Virus record (IMG/VR): IMGVR_UViG_3300023235_000155
Coordinates: 1-21,755 of that record
From: a virus
DNA: 21,755 nucleotides
Strand: one strand, 5' to 3'
The notes beneath the pieces were generated by a model that was not told the DNA's origin, ran no database searches, and saw only the letters and a program-made list of their open reading frames with translations. Both the position numbers and the translations under genes were made by a program. Below, in pieces: positions 12,779 to 19,353 of the stretch (the first letter of the stretch is position 1; each line of letters begins with the position of its first letter).

Positions 12779-13147
12779 ATGATGGAGAAAAAAGACATAG
12801 AAGAATACCATAACATGATTGAAAGAATGACAAAAAAAACATATCAACCTTTACCAGATAATTTAGAAATTGGTAAAAGTAAAATACATGGTCAAGGGTT
12901 AATTGCAAAAGAAGATATCCCAACAGGCACAGAACTAGGTATAACTCATTATAGAAAAGGTGATGAAGTAATTAGGACTCCACTTGGTGGATTTATTAAT
13001 CATAATGAAGAACCTAATTGCTTAAGAACACAGATAAGAATAGAACCATATTGGGATAAATGGAGTTTAAAAACAATACAAGACCTTAAAAAAGGTGATG
13101 AATTAACACTAAAATATATCATGTATAGGGTTGACAATGTCGATTAA
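12779..13147 (+). CDS. Minimal SET-domain protein
   Basis: The 122-residue product reads as a compact SET domain, a fold that transfers methyl groups from S-adenosylmethionine to protein lysines. Visible motifs in order: KSKIHGQGLIAKEDIPTG (34-50, the GxG cofactor loop), INHNEEPNC at 73-81 (the NHxxxPNC signature), and LKKGDELTLKY at 103-113 with a terminal tyrosine in the catalytic place. The domain is near the lower size limit of the family and lacks a post-SET cysteine cluster. Its target is unknown; a host or phage protein is possible. The promoter for the next gene lies within its last codons. A second ATG one codon in is possible. Confidence 0.82.
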   Translation: MMEKKDIEEYHNMIERMTKKTYQPLPDNLEIGKSKIHGQGLIAKEDIPTGTELGITHYRKGDEVIRTPLGGFINHNEEPNCLRTQIRIEPYWDKWSLKTIQDLKKGDELTLKYIMYRVDNVD

Positions 13148-13159
13148 ATGTGATATAAT
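13131..13159 (+). promoter_or_regulatory. Consensus early promoter abutting a small gene
   Basis: TTGACA (13131-13136), 17-base spacer, TATAAT (13154-13159), all but the last box inside the end of the SET gene. The ATG at 13166 is seven bases past the -10 box, placing the predicted transcript start on the start codon. Confidence 0.88.
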
Positions 13160-13165
13160 AATGCA

Positions 13166-13273
13166 ATGATAGATAATTTTTTTTATAAAATGTTTAGTTT
13201 AGTAGATGATTTATTCGATTGGATAGTAAATCTATATCCTAAACCTAAACCTAAAAAACCTAGAAAAAAGTAA
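13166..13273 (+). CDS. 35-residue protein with a proline-lysine tail
   Basis: A short frame placed exactly at the predicted transcript start. It encodes an amphipathic first half (MIDNFFYKMFSLVDDLFDWI) and a repetitive basic tail (PKPKPKKPRKK). Its TAA overlaps the ATG of the glycosylase-like gene, so it may serve as a coupled leader peptide as well as a protein. It is too short for family recognition; the fixed promoter geometry is the main support. Confidence 0.65.
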   Translation: MIDNFFYKMFSLVDDLFDWIVNLYPKPKPKKPRKK

Positions 13274-13830
13274 TGAATATTTTTTATTTACATAAAGACC
13301 CAAAGATTTGTGCTGAACAACACCTAGATAAACACGTTGTTAAAATGCTTATCGAGTATGCTCAGCTTATGTCAACTGCTCACAGAATGCTTGACGGTGT
13401 TATGTATCAAGGTAAAACAAAAGCAGGTAGAAACATTAAGAGATATAAAATGAATAATGCTAACGAAGAAAATACTATCTACAAAGCTTGTCATTACAAT
13501 CACCCGAGTGCAATATGGGTTAGAAACAATATTTACAACTACAACTGGTTATATCAGATGTGGTCACACTTACATGATGAATTTAAAATAAGATATGGCA
13601 AAGATCATAAGTCATATACATTACTAAAAGACTTGTTGAAGAATCCCCCTAAAAATATTCCCCTAAATATTCTTTTTAATCAACCAACACAAGCAATGCC
13701 TGATGATGTAAAGAATGAAGATAGTATTATCGCTTATAGAGATTACTATGTAAAATACAAAAAAGATTTTGCTACATGGAAAACAAACACTCCACAATGG
13801 TTTAGTGAGGGAATAAATGCCAACTTATAG
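13273..13830 (+). CDS. Pyrimidine-dimer DNA glycosylase-like phage protein
   Basis: The 185-residue product belongs to a phage family often annotated as pyrimidine dimer DNA glycosylase. It shows MNIFYLHKDPKICAEQHLDK, HVVKMLIEYAQLMSTAHRML, YNHPSAIWVRNNIYNYNWLY, DEFKIRYGKDHKS, NIPLNILFNQPTQAMPDD, then IIAYRDYYVKYKK and a final WF. The family is widespread in T4-like and other phages; actual glycosylase activity is not established from this sequence. It overlaps the next gene by 14 bases and is coupled to the small leader gene upstream. Length and motif order are complete. Confidence 0.85.
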   Translation: MNIFYLHKDPKICAEQHLDKHVVKMLIEYAQLMSTAHRMLDGVMYQGKTKAGRNIKRYKMNNANEENTIYKACHYNHPSAIWVRNNIYNYNWLYQMWSHLHDEFKIRYGKDHKSYTLLKDLLKNPPKNIPLNILFNQPTQAMPDDVKNEDSIIAYRDYYVKYKKDFATWKTNTPQWFSEGINANL

Positions 13831-14131
13831 ATTTTATAATAAAAGAACTAAAAAAGAATATACAGACTTGATGACTATTTCTGAAATGGAAGAGTTTATT
13901 AAAAAAAAACATATTAAATTATTACCACCTACACAAGTAAATATAGTATCAAGTGTAGGTAATATAGACAGTAAAACTGATAGTGGTTGGAAAGAAGTGC
14001 TATCAAAAGTATCTGAAGCTCACCCAGCAAGTAATCTGGCAGCACAATATGGTAAAAAATCAGTAAAAGATACACAGGTTGATAGAATAATACACAAACA
14101 TAGAGCAAAGAAAGCTGGAAAGAAAGTATAA
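13817..14131 (+). CDS. Conserved T4-like marine phage protein (MPTYxF type)
   Basis: The 104-residue product starts MPTYRFYNKRTKKEYTDLMT with a helical SEMEEFIKKK. It continues with PPTQVNIVSS, a DSGWKEVLSKVSEAHPASNL motif and a basic C terminus (IHKHRAKKAGKKV). The opening resembles FmdB-type proteins, but no zinc-binding cysteines are present. I remember similar proteins as conserved unknowns in marine T4-like phages, often near structural genes. GAGGG lies nine bases before the ATG. The stop codon overlaps the following late promoter. Confidence 0.82.
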   Translation: MPTYRFYNKRTKKEYTDLMTISEMEEFIKKKHIKLLPPTQVNIVSSVGNIDSKTDSGWKEVLSKVSEAHPASNLAAQYGKKSVKDTQVDRIIHKHRAKKAGKKV

Positions 14132-14134
14132 ATA
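14127..14134 (+). promoter_or_regulatory. T4-type late promoter, leaderless geometry
   Basis: Exact TATAAATA overlapping the preceding stop codon, followed by GTAGT and the ATG at 14140. Spacing to the start codon is identical to that at 7214. Confidence 0.85.
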
Positions 14135-14139
14135 GTAGT

Positions 14140-14610
14140 ATGGCAGATTTTGATTTTTTAGACGGATTTGACGCTGATGGTGATTGGGGTTTTACCTCGG
14201 TTAAACAGAAACCAGCAACAGAAAGTAAAGCAGATTCAGACGCTACAAGAGAAGTTGTTAAGGCAACAGCGGACGGTGTGGGTAAAGCTGTGTCTAGTGA
14301 AATCATTAATAGACTAGAATTAAAACTAGATAAATTATTAAGAGCAACAAACGAAACAAAAGAAACAGTTGTTGCCAAAAATCAAACAGAATTAGATATT
14401 GCTAAGAAACAAATGGATGATGAATATGATTTGAGAAAAGATAATCTTGGTAAAGAATATACAGACAAATTTAAAGCATTAGAAAAACTTATCATACCTC
14501 TATTAATCAAATTAGCAAAATCACCCGAGGCCTATATTCATTGGCCAAACAGAGCAGAAGTAATCGAATCACAATTGAAAAAGATTGTACAGATTACTCG
14601 TGGTAAATAA
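14140..14610 (+). CDS. Conserved late phage protein with coiled coil
   Basis: The 156-residue product begins with an acidic, aromatic stretch (MADFDFLDGFDADGDWGFTS), followed by a Ser/Thr/Ala-rich linker, a long predicted coiled coil (ISNRL-like LELKLDKLLRATNETKETVV region to LGKEYTDKFKALEKLI) and a conserved end (EAYIHWPNRAEVIESQLKKI). The opening and the IHWPNR-type end recall a conserved unknown of marine T4-like phages, perhaps virion-associated. A late promoter directly in front supports a structural or assembly role. No enzyme motif is present. Confidence 0.82.
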   Translation: MADFDFLDGFDADGDWGFTSVKQKPATESKADSDATREVVKATADGVGKAVSSEIINRLELKLDKLLRATNETKETVVAKNQTELDIAKKQMDDEYDLRKDNLGKEYTDKFKALEKLIIPLLIKLAKSPEAYIHWPNRAEVIESQLKKIVQITRGK

Positions 14611-14627
14611 TCAATAAAGGATATCAA

Positions 14628-15098
14628 ATGAAGTTAAGCAAGAATTTTAGTTTAAAAGAAATGACGACTAGTCAAACCGCTGAACGTAAGGGCATTAATA
14701 ATAATCCCAATGACGATCAGATTACAGGATTACAAAAGTTATGTGAAAACATATTACAACCTGTTAGAGATCAATATGCTACACCAGTCACTATTTCTAG
14801 CGGATTTAGAAGTGAGGAGTTATGTGTTGCAATAGGTTCATCAACGAACTCACAGCACGCTAAAGGCCAGGCTGCTGACTTTGAAATATTTGGGATTCCT
14901 AATGCTGAACTAGCAAAATGGATTATAGAGAACTTAGATTTTGATCAATTAATATTGGAATACCACAAACCAGAGGAACCTAATAGTGGGTGGATTCATT
15001 GCTCATACAAAAGTCCTAGCGATAATAGAAAACAAACATTGAGAGCGTTTCGTGATGATAAAGGTAAAACTCAATATGTTGAGTACAATCCCAACTGA
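14628..15098 (+). CDS. Peptidase M15-type protein (putative endopeptidase lysin)
   Basis: The 156-residue product matches the M15A D-Ala-D-Ala carboxypeptidase-like family. It has LSKNFSLKEMTTSQTA at the start, PVTISSGFRSEELCVAIG, and the zinc ligands in SQHAKGQAADFEI (His77, Asp84) and WIHCSY (His124). It would cleave peptide cross-links in peptidoglycan, complementing the glucosaminidase at 11576. No signal peptide is present, so release would need a holin or other pore. Preceded by AAAGGAT at good distance. After the UGA stop at 15096-15098 the same frame stays open for 19 more protein-like codons (TLGIVSKKEINDMYAKKGI) up to a TAA at 15156-15158. Confidence 0.9.
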   Translation: MKLSKNFSLKEMTTSQTAERKGINNNPNDDQITGLQKLCENILQPVRDQYATPVTISSGFRSEELCVAIGSSTNSQHAKGQAADFEIFGIPNAELAKWIIENLDFDQLILEYHKPEEPNSGWIHCSYKSPSDNRKQTLRAFRDDKGKTQYVEYNPN

Positions 15099-15161
15099 AC
15101 TCTTGGTATAGTTAGTAAAAAAGAAATCAACGATATGTATGCTAAAAAAGGTATTTAATGC

Positions 15162-15190
15162 TTGACCTTTTGATTAATATGTGATATAAT
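15162..15190 (+). promoter_or_regulatory. Consensus early promoter abutting the exonuclease start
   Basis: TTGACC (15162-15167), 17-base spacer, TATAAT (15185-15190). The ATG at 15198 is eight bases past the -10 box, leaving at most one or two leader bases. Confidence 0.87.
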
Positions 15191-15197
15191 ATCATCT

Positions 15198-15914
15198 ATG
15201 AATACATTAAACGAATATTTTAAAAAGAACCATCAACCTAAAACCTTTACTCACAAATCAGTAGAGAAACAACCAGATTTACCAACAAAAACTATTAAGG
15301 GTAAAAGATTTTATGTTTTACCTAATGGTCAAGAACTACCCTCGATAACAACTGTATTATCGGCAAGAGGTAATGAAGGTATCGCCAGATGGCGTGCTTC
15401 AGTAGGTGAACAAGTTGCGAATACTATTATGAGGAATGCGGCTAGCAGAGGCACAGCCGTTCATACACTAACAGAAAACTACCTTAACAACGAAGAACTA
15501 TCACAACAAGGAGTGTTGCCTACGGCATTATTTACTATTCTAAAAGGTGAATTGGATAAGATAAATAATATAGTAATGCAAGAAGGATCTCTTTACAGCG
15601 ATAAATGGGGTGTTGCAGGTAGAGTTGATTGTATTGCAGAATATGATGGTAAGTTATCCGTAATAGATTTTAAAACATCTACTAAAGATAAAAAAGAAGA
15701 ATGGGTAGAAAACTACTTTATTCAAACTTCTGCTTATTGTGAAATGTTTGAAGAACGATATGGCAAATCAATAGATCAGATTGTTATATTGATTGTAACC
15801 GAAGAAGGTTCAACACAAACTTTTGTTAAAGATAAGAAAGACTACTTACCCCTATTAAAACCGGCTATAGAGGAGTTTCATAAGAAATTTAAAGAAGATG
15901 GGAAAACTAATTAA
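15198..15914 (+). CDS. PD-(D/E)XK exonuclease (RecB/MGME1-like)
   Basis: The 238-residue product has the RecB-type nuclease motifs in order. LPSITTVLSARG (48-59) and RGTAVHTLTENYL (84-96, first conserved helix with His89 and Glu93) come first. GRVDCIAEYDG (141-151, Asp144) and SVIDFKTS (154-161, catalytic Asp157 and Lys159) follow, then IQTSAYCEMFEERYG with the Q-x-x-x-Y motif. This layout resembles single-strand DNA exonucleases of the MGME1/Cas4 group found in T4-like phages. It probably processes DNA during replication, recombination or host degradation. The mRNA appears leaderless. Its end overlaps the next gene by 17 bases. Confidence 0.88.
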   Translation: MNTLNEYFKKNHQPKTFTHKSVEKQPDLPTKTIKGKRFYVLPNGQELPSITTVLSARGNEGIARWRASVGEQVANTIMRNAASRGTAVHTLTENYLNNEELSQQGVLPTALFTILKGELDKINNIVMQEGSLYSDKWGVAGRVDCIAEYDGKLSVIDFKTSTKDKKEEWVENYFIQTSAYCEMFEERYGKSIDQIVILIVTEEGSTQTFVKDKKDYLPLLKPAIEEFHKKFKEDGKTN

Positions 15915-16269
15915 AACTATATGTGGATTATTTTTTATATTATGTTTATCCAGTAAGTCATATGCAGGACCAGAGGGTTTACAAAAATATCCTTGGACAC
16001 TACAACAAGCACCAATATGGTGTGGACCTTTAGATGTAGTTAATCAAGCATTAAAAAATGAAGGTTATGTTGAGATAGAAATAGCAGTTGGTAGAACAGC
16101 AGCATTACCAACAGGTGATGTCGTTTATGCTGTAATAACTTATGTGTCAACAGATACACCAGGAAATATTATAAGAACAATGGAAACACCTGCTCAACAA
16201 GAGAAGTGTATATTGAATGTGTTATTTGATTATACGGTTGTTGAAACACCAGCACCGAAAACGAATTAA
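15898..16269 (+). CDS. Secreted protein of unknown family
   Basis: The 123-residue product starts inside the end of the exonuclease gene. It has a Sec signal peptide (MGKLIKTICGLFFILCLSSK, cut likely after SYA before GPEG). The mature protein keeps two cysteines (IWCGPLD, EKCILN) and a beta-rich centre (YVEIEIAVGRTAALPTGDVV), ending in a Pro/Thr tail. No family recognised. The permuted tmRNA gene follows after about 15-20 bases. Similar exported unknowns sit at 4257, 5836 and 19518. Confidence 0.82.
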   Translation: MGKLIKTICGLFFILCLSSKSYAGPEGLQKYPWTLQQAPIWCGPLDVVNQALKNEGYVEIEIAVGRTAALPTGDVVYAVITYVSTDTPGNIIRTMETPAQQEKCILNVLFDYTVVETPAPKTN

Positions 16270-16284
16270 TTGTTGATAAGAAGA

Positions 16285-16497
16285 CAATAACTTTTAGGGA
16301 CCTGGGTGCGATACCCAGCCACTCCACCATTCTAACAATGAAATTAGAGGGGTGGAAATAGGATCGACCATTAGGTAAAACTTCTAGGAGATTGATCGCT
16401 AACACCGTACTGTTATTTAAATGCTGACTCACAAGGTTTCGCATTAGCGGCTTAGGTCGTTAGGGGTTTGCCTGTACCTCGCAACAGAAACAGGCAC
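16285..16497 (+). ncRNA. ssrA: Permuted two-piece tmRNA with tag ADSQGFALAA
   Basis: The acceptor piece comes first: T arm CTGGG/CCCAG (16302-16318), acceptor strand CCACTCC (16319-16325) and ACCA (16326-16329). A 19-base spacer follows. The coding piece then begins GGGGTGG (16349-16355), pairing with the acceptor strand (one G-T), and has the tmRNA-like D region GGATCGACC (16361-16369). A tag frame starts at the Ala codon 16423 and reads ADSQGFALAA before TAG (16453-16455); ALAA is the classic degradation end. A TGCCTGT/ACAGGCA hairpin (16469-16496) follows. The order acceptor-spacer-coding is the alphaproteobacterial, circularly permuted arrangement. The RNA would rescue stalled ribosomes during infection and tag the peptides. 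The outer ends are approximate: I could not fix the long P2 helix or a promoter. Confidence 0.9.
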
Positions 16498-16505
16498 TAT
16501 AAATT

Positions 16506-17051
16506 ATGAATAACTATATACAAATATATAAAAATGCAATAGATGATGAGTACTGTGATGAACTTATTACTAAGTTTAATATTGACTCTAAACAAGAGAC
16601 CTACGATCAAGGTCCTATGTCTTTCACACAAGTTAATCTCAATCAAAATAAATGGAAAGGTGATATAACTAAACTATCATCTGTATTCACAAAATATCTT
16701 GATCAATATAAGAATGATTGTATCATAACAGATCAAATGTGGCCGGATAAATATGCCTTTGAAGAAATAAGATTAAAGAAGTATTTACCTAATGATAAAG
16801 ATCGTTTTGATCCTCATGTAGATTCTATCAATATTGAATCGGCAAAGAGATTTCTAGTATTCTTTATATATCTGCAAGATAATGCTAGAGGGGAAACTAA
16901 CTTTCCTCAATTAGGATTGGCGTCACCTTGTAAAAAAGGTTCACTACTAATGTTCCCACCATTATGGCCGTGGTTACATCAAGGCATGAAACCAATTGAT
17001 GAACCAAAGTATATAATTGGTAGTTATTTACATTATACGCTTGACAATTAG
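16506..17051 (+). CDS. 2-oxoglutarate/Fe(II)-dependent oxygenase
   Basis: The 181-residue product has the double-stranded beta-helix iron site: His104 and Asp106 in FDPHVDS, and His158 in PWLHQG. It also has the typical GETNFPQ (129-135) and KKGSLLMFPP (143-152), as in prolyl-4-hydroxylase-type enzymes. It would hydroxylate a protein, sugar or small molecule using 2-oxoglutarate and oxygen; the substrate is unknown. Similar enzymes are common in marine T4-like phages. It lies immediately after the tmRNA; a TATAAATT directly before its ATG could be a weak late promoter. The next promoter's -35 overlaps its last codons. Confidence 0.9.
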   Translation: MNNYIQIYKNAIDDEYCDELITKFNIDSKQETYDQGPMSFTQVNLNQNKWKGDITKLSSVFTKYLDQYKNDCIITDQMWPDKYAFEEIRLKKYLPNDKDRFDPHVDSINIESAKRFLVFFIYLQDNARGETNFPQLGLASPCKKGSLLMFPPLWPWLHQGMKPIDEPKYIIGSYLHYTLDN

Positions 17052-17069
17052 TGATGGATATAGTATAAT
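17041..17069 (+). promoter_or_regulatory. Consensus early promoter abutting the gp33 start
   Basis: TTGACA (17041-17046), 17-base spacer, TATAAT (17064-17069). The ATG at 17076 is exactly seven bases past the -10 box, again placing the predicted start on the start codon. Confidence 0.88.
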
Positions 17070-17075
17070 AAACAT

Positions 17076-17303
17076 ATGACAGATACAATATTAACACCTA
17101 ATAAGTTTGCTTTAATTGTAGAAAATATAGTTAAGGATAAGAAAATTAGTTATATAGACGCAATTTTAGACTATTGTACTGATAACGAGATTGATCCTGC
17201 AAATACCAGATCAATGATAAATAAAACATTAAAAGAAAAGATAACATATGAGGCACAGAACCTTAATATGTTAAAAGAAAAGGTGGCAAAACTACCTATT
17301 TAA
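17076..17303 (+). CDS. 33: Late-transcription coactivator (T4 gp33-like)
   Basis: A 75-residue protein with SYIDAILDYCTDNEIDPANT in the centre, then MINKTLKEKITYEAQNLNML and LPI at the end. This matches my memory of gp33 of marine T4-like phages, the small protein that bridges RNA polymerase and the sliding clamp to activate late promoters. It fits the presence of several exact TATAAATA late promoters in this window. It is transcribed from an early, apparently leaderless promoter, sensible for a factor needed before late transcription. Assignment rests on pattern similarity, since T4 gp33 itself is longer and divergent. Confidence 0.78.
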   Translation: MTDTILTPNKFALIVENIVKDKKISYIDAILDYCTDNEIDPANTRSMINKTLKEKITYEAQNLNMLKEKVAKLPI

Positions 17304-17306
17304 ATT

Positions 17307-17816
17307 ATGAACGATATAACACAAGTACCACACGTTAATTTTAGAGTAAGAGAACTAGGTGAATGGGTTGATAAAAATACAGATACCTATTTCAAAGGTA
17401 AGAGAGTGATAGTATTTTCTCTACCAGGCGCTTTCACACCGACTTGTTCAAATCAACAATTACCAGGTTTTGAGAAACAAGCAGATGTTTTCAAAGACCA
17501 TAACATAGATGAAATCTATTGTGTATCAGTAAATGATTCCTTTGTTATGAATGCTTGGGCAACAGATCAAAAACTAGAAAATGTAAAAGTAATACCTGAT
17601 GGTAATGGTCAATTCACACAAGAGATGGGAATGCTTTGTCAAAAAAGAGATAAGTGTTTTGGTCAAAGATCATGGAGATATGCTATGGTTGTGAATGATG
17701 GTAGTATTGAACAGATGTTTGTAGAACCAGGTAAGATAGATGACGCACCTGAGGATCCTTATGGTGAATCTTCGCCAGAAAATGTATTAAAATATCTAAA
17801 AAGTTTTAAAGGTTAA
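17307..17816 (+). CDS. Peroxiredoxin (Prx5/redoxin type)
   Basis: The 169-residue product has the peroxidatic site PGAFTPTC at 40-47 (Cys47) within VIVFSLPGAFTPTCSNQQLP, then YCVSVNDSFVMNAWATDQ and RYAMVVNDGSIEQMFVEPG. This is the Prx5-type peroxiredoxin layout, complete in length. It would reduce hydrogen or organic peroxides using glutathione or thioredoxin partners; the glutaredoxin at 6943 could feed it. In an infection it may limit oxidative damage in a host with few defences. It starts four bases after gp33, presumably on the same early transcript. Confidence 0.94.
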   Translation: MNDITQVPHVNFRVRELGEWVDKNTDTYFKGKRVIVFSLPGAFTPTCSNQQLPGFEKQADVFKDHNIDEIYCVSVNDSFVMNAWATDQKLENVKVIPDGNGQFTQEMGMLCQKRDKCFGQRSWRYAMVVNDGSIEQMFVEPGKIDDAPEDPYGESSPENVLKYLKSFKG

Positions 17817-17818
17817 TA

Positions 17819-18430
17819 GTGAATGGTTTTGAAGTATATAAAAAATATCTTGCGATCAAGCTTCATTTCACAAGTAAGAACCAGAGTTATGACTTCCATA
17901 AACACGCTGGGCGGACAACAGCAAGGTTGGATACATTTACTAAAAGACGGGATAGGTATTTTTTTCACAAGCTTAGTAGAGCTTATAGCGATACTGATAT
18001 TATTGATTACTTTATCAGTAATTTTGTTTCTAATACTAATCTTTGGATTGGGGATATTATTGGTAGATCAGGTGATGATAACTATAAAGCGTGGTCAAAA
18101 AAAATAGAAGCACTACATTATTACTATGAACAAGATATAGATTATATACTCGGCAAGATAACAAAGAAGATAACTTTTGATGATTTGTTTACTTCTAAAG
18201 ATGGTCAACACCCACCAATACTTAAATTTGTATTGGCGAAGAAGATAAACTTTGAAACATTTTTAATATTAGATGATATATTAAGATTTTCAAAAAGACT
18301 AAACAAAGACATAGGTGAGAAAGTATTATGGCCGAAACTGTGTGATAGAATGGTGAGATATAAACCTTTCTTATCATATAATATAACAAAGTATAAGATG
18401 ACACTAAAGAATAAAATAAAGGATATGTAA
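17819..18430 (+). CDS. 59: DNA helicase loader (T4 gp59-like)
   Basis: A 203-residue protein using a GTG start two bases after the peroxiredoxin stop, with AAAGG in front. It follows T4 gp59: VYKKYLAIKLHF near the start, KRRDRYFFHKLSRAYSD, IIDYFISNFVSNTNLWIGDI, then KIEALHYYYEQDI and KINFETFLILDDILRFSKRL. gp59 loads the gp41 helicase at forks covered by gp32, so it works with the gp32 encoded at 19806. Length is close to T4 gp59 (217). A 94-codon frame in another phase inside it is a shadow. Confidence 0.92.
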   Translation: MNGFEVYKKYLAIKLHFTSKNQSYDFHKHAGRTTARLDTFTKRRDRYFFHKLSRAYSDTDIIDYFISNFVSNTNLWIGDIIGRSGDDNYKAWSKKIEALHYYYEQDIDYILGKITKKITFDDLFTSKDGQHPPILKFVLAKKINFETFLILDDILRFSKRLNKDIGEKVLWPKLCDRMVRYKPFLSYNITKYKMTLKNKIKDM

Positions 18431-18678
18431 TGAAAAAAATGAGAATATTTAAGTTTTGGAATGAAGCAGGTGACGAAAAAGAAAAAGAATCAATGAGCTT
18501 AAAGAAAGCAGTTATTTCTGTTCAAGGTGACTTCAAAGATAAATTTATTGGTGTTGAATATATCAGTAAAAGAGGTAAAAAGATTATTGACTCTGTGAAA
18601 ATACCTATGGGTAGAAAGATAAGACAAGCAATAATCACAGAAGCAAAACGATTAGCAGCAAAAGAAAAAAGGTTATAA
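18430..18678 (+). CDS. Small conserved phage protein
   Basis: Start overlaps the gp59 stop (TAATG). The 82-residue basic product begins MKKMRIFKFWNEAGDEKEKE, then SLKKAVISVQGDF, GVEYISKRGKKIIDSVKIPM and GRKIRQAIITEAKRL. I recall similar small proteins next to gp59 or gp32 genes in marine T4-like phages. Function unknown. The alternating strand-helix look suggests a compact soluble fold. Confidence 0.82.
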   Translation: MKKMRIFKFWNEAGDEKEKESMSLKKAVISVQGDFKDKFIGVEYISKRGKKIIDSVKIPMGRKIRQAIITEAKRLAAKEKRL

Positions 18679-18684
18679 AAAAAC

Positions 18685-18999
18685 ATGAAACTAATATTAT
18701 CATTAACAATCTTATTATTTTTGACAGGATGTGGTAGTATAGGTGCAGTAATAGGTACAGGTACTAGTGGATACGAATCCTATAAAACGATAACCTATGT
18801 TAAAGGCGCTGTTGATCTTAGCTTGTCGGCTAATGATGAAAAAACCACAGACGATAGAATGTTATCATCAATAACTGGATATGATTGTAAAGTTAAAAGA
18901 GTTTTAAAAGGTGGTTTAGAAGCTATCTGTGTATCACTAGTACCTGATTTTATAATCCCAAAAGAAAAACCAATAGTAAAGGAAAAAGATAATGAGTGA
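18685..18999 (+). CDS. Small lipoprotein
   Basis: The 104-residue product has a clear lipobox signal (MKLILSLTILLFLTGC, Cys16). A Gly-rich segment (GSIGAVIGTGTSGYESYKT) and a beta-like part with two cysteines (GYDCKVKRVL, LEAICVSLVP) follow, then a charged tail. It should be anchored to a membrane on the periplasmic side. No family is recognised, though the start recalls phage Rz1-like or host small lipoproteins. It overlaps the next gene by eight bases. Confidence 0.83.
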   Translation: MKLILSLTILLFLTGCGSIGAVIGTGTSGYESYKTITYVKGAVDLSLSANDEKTTDDRMLSSITGYDCKVKRVLKGGLEAICVSLVPDFIIPKEKPIVKEKDNE

Positions 19000-19243
19000 T
19001 GAAAAACAAAATGCACTAGACGGAGAAATGGGTAAACCTAATCACGAAAAAGATCACGATCACGATAGGTCTTATGAGAATGAGGTAACACCAAGTCCTA
19101 TGGTGTCTATATCATTAAAAGAATATGATAAATTAAAAGAAAAGCAACATTATATTACCGATAAAACTATGATTGATATTATAGATAACCTAGAAAGACT
19201 TGTAAGAGCATTAAGAAAGCATATAGTAAGAACTGAGATATAA
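18992..19243 (+). CDS. Hypothetical protein with His/Asp-rich start
   Basis: The 83-residue product starts MSDEKQNALDGEMGKPNHEK with a HDHDR cluster that could bind metal. It then forms a probable helix pair (MVSISLKEYDKLKEKQHYIT; IDIIDNLERLVRALRKHIVR). It is soluble and without cysteine. The ATG lies inside the lipoprotein gene end, after AAAGG. Its TAA overlaps the next start. No family recognised. Confidence 0.78.
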   Translation: MSDEKQNALDGEMGKPNHEKDHDHDRSYENEVTPSPMVSISLKEYDKLKEKQHYITDKTMIDIIDNLERLVRALRKHIVRTEI

Positions 19244-19353
19244 TGAAGAATAAGAAATTGAAAAAACAATACGATTTTGTTGACAAATACAAGTTAGATA
19301 CATGGATATTTGTGACATTTTTAATTGTAATAGGAATTATAACATGGATATAG
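19243..19353 (+). CDS. 36-residue membrane peptide
   Basis: Start overlaps the previous TAA. The peptide has a basic, polar first half (MKNKKLKKQYDFVDKYKLDT) and a C-terminal hydrophobic segment (WIFVTFLIVIGIITWI). A tail-anchored micro-protein is likely. Its end overlaps the next gene by ten bases, which supports both as real members of a coupled series. Confidence 0.65.
   Translation: MKNKKLKKQYDFVDKYKLDTWIFVTFLIVIGIITWI

Noticed and set aside
13929-14378. 149-codon open frame on the minus strand
   Set aside because: It lies wholly opposite the 13817-14131 and 14140-14610 genes, which have recognisable conserved motifs, a late promoter and coupled starts; the minus-strand product is Leu/Ser-rich shadow sequence.
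16498-16505. TATAAATT directly before the 2OG oxygenase start as a late promoter
   Set aside because: It differs from TATAAATA at the last base and would leave no space for a transcript start before the ATG; kept only as a weak possibility.
17823-18107. 94-codon open frame in another phase
   Set aside because: Nested in the gp59-like gene, whose motifs are clear along its whole length; no ribosome-binding site.
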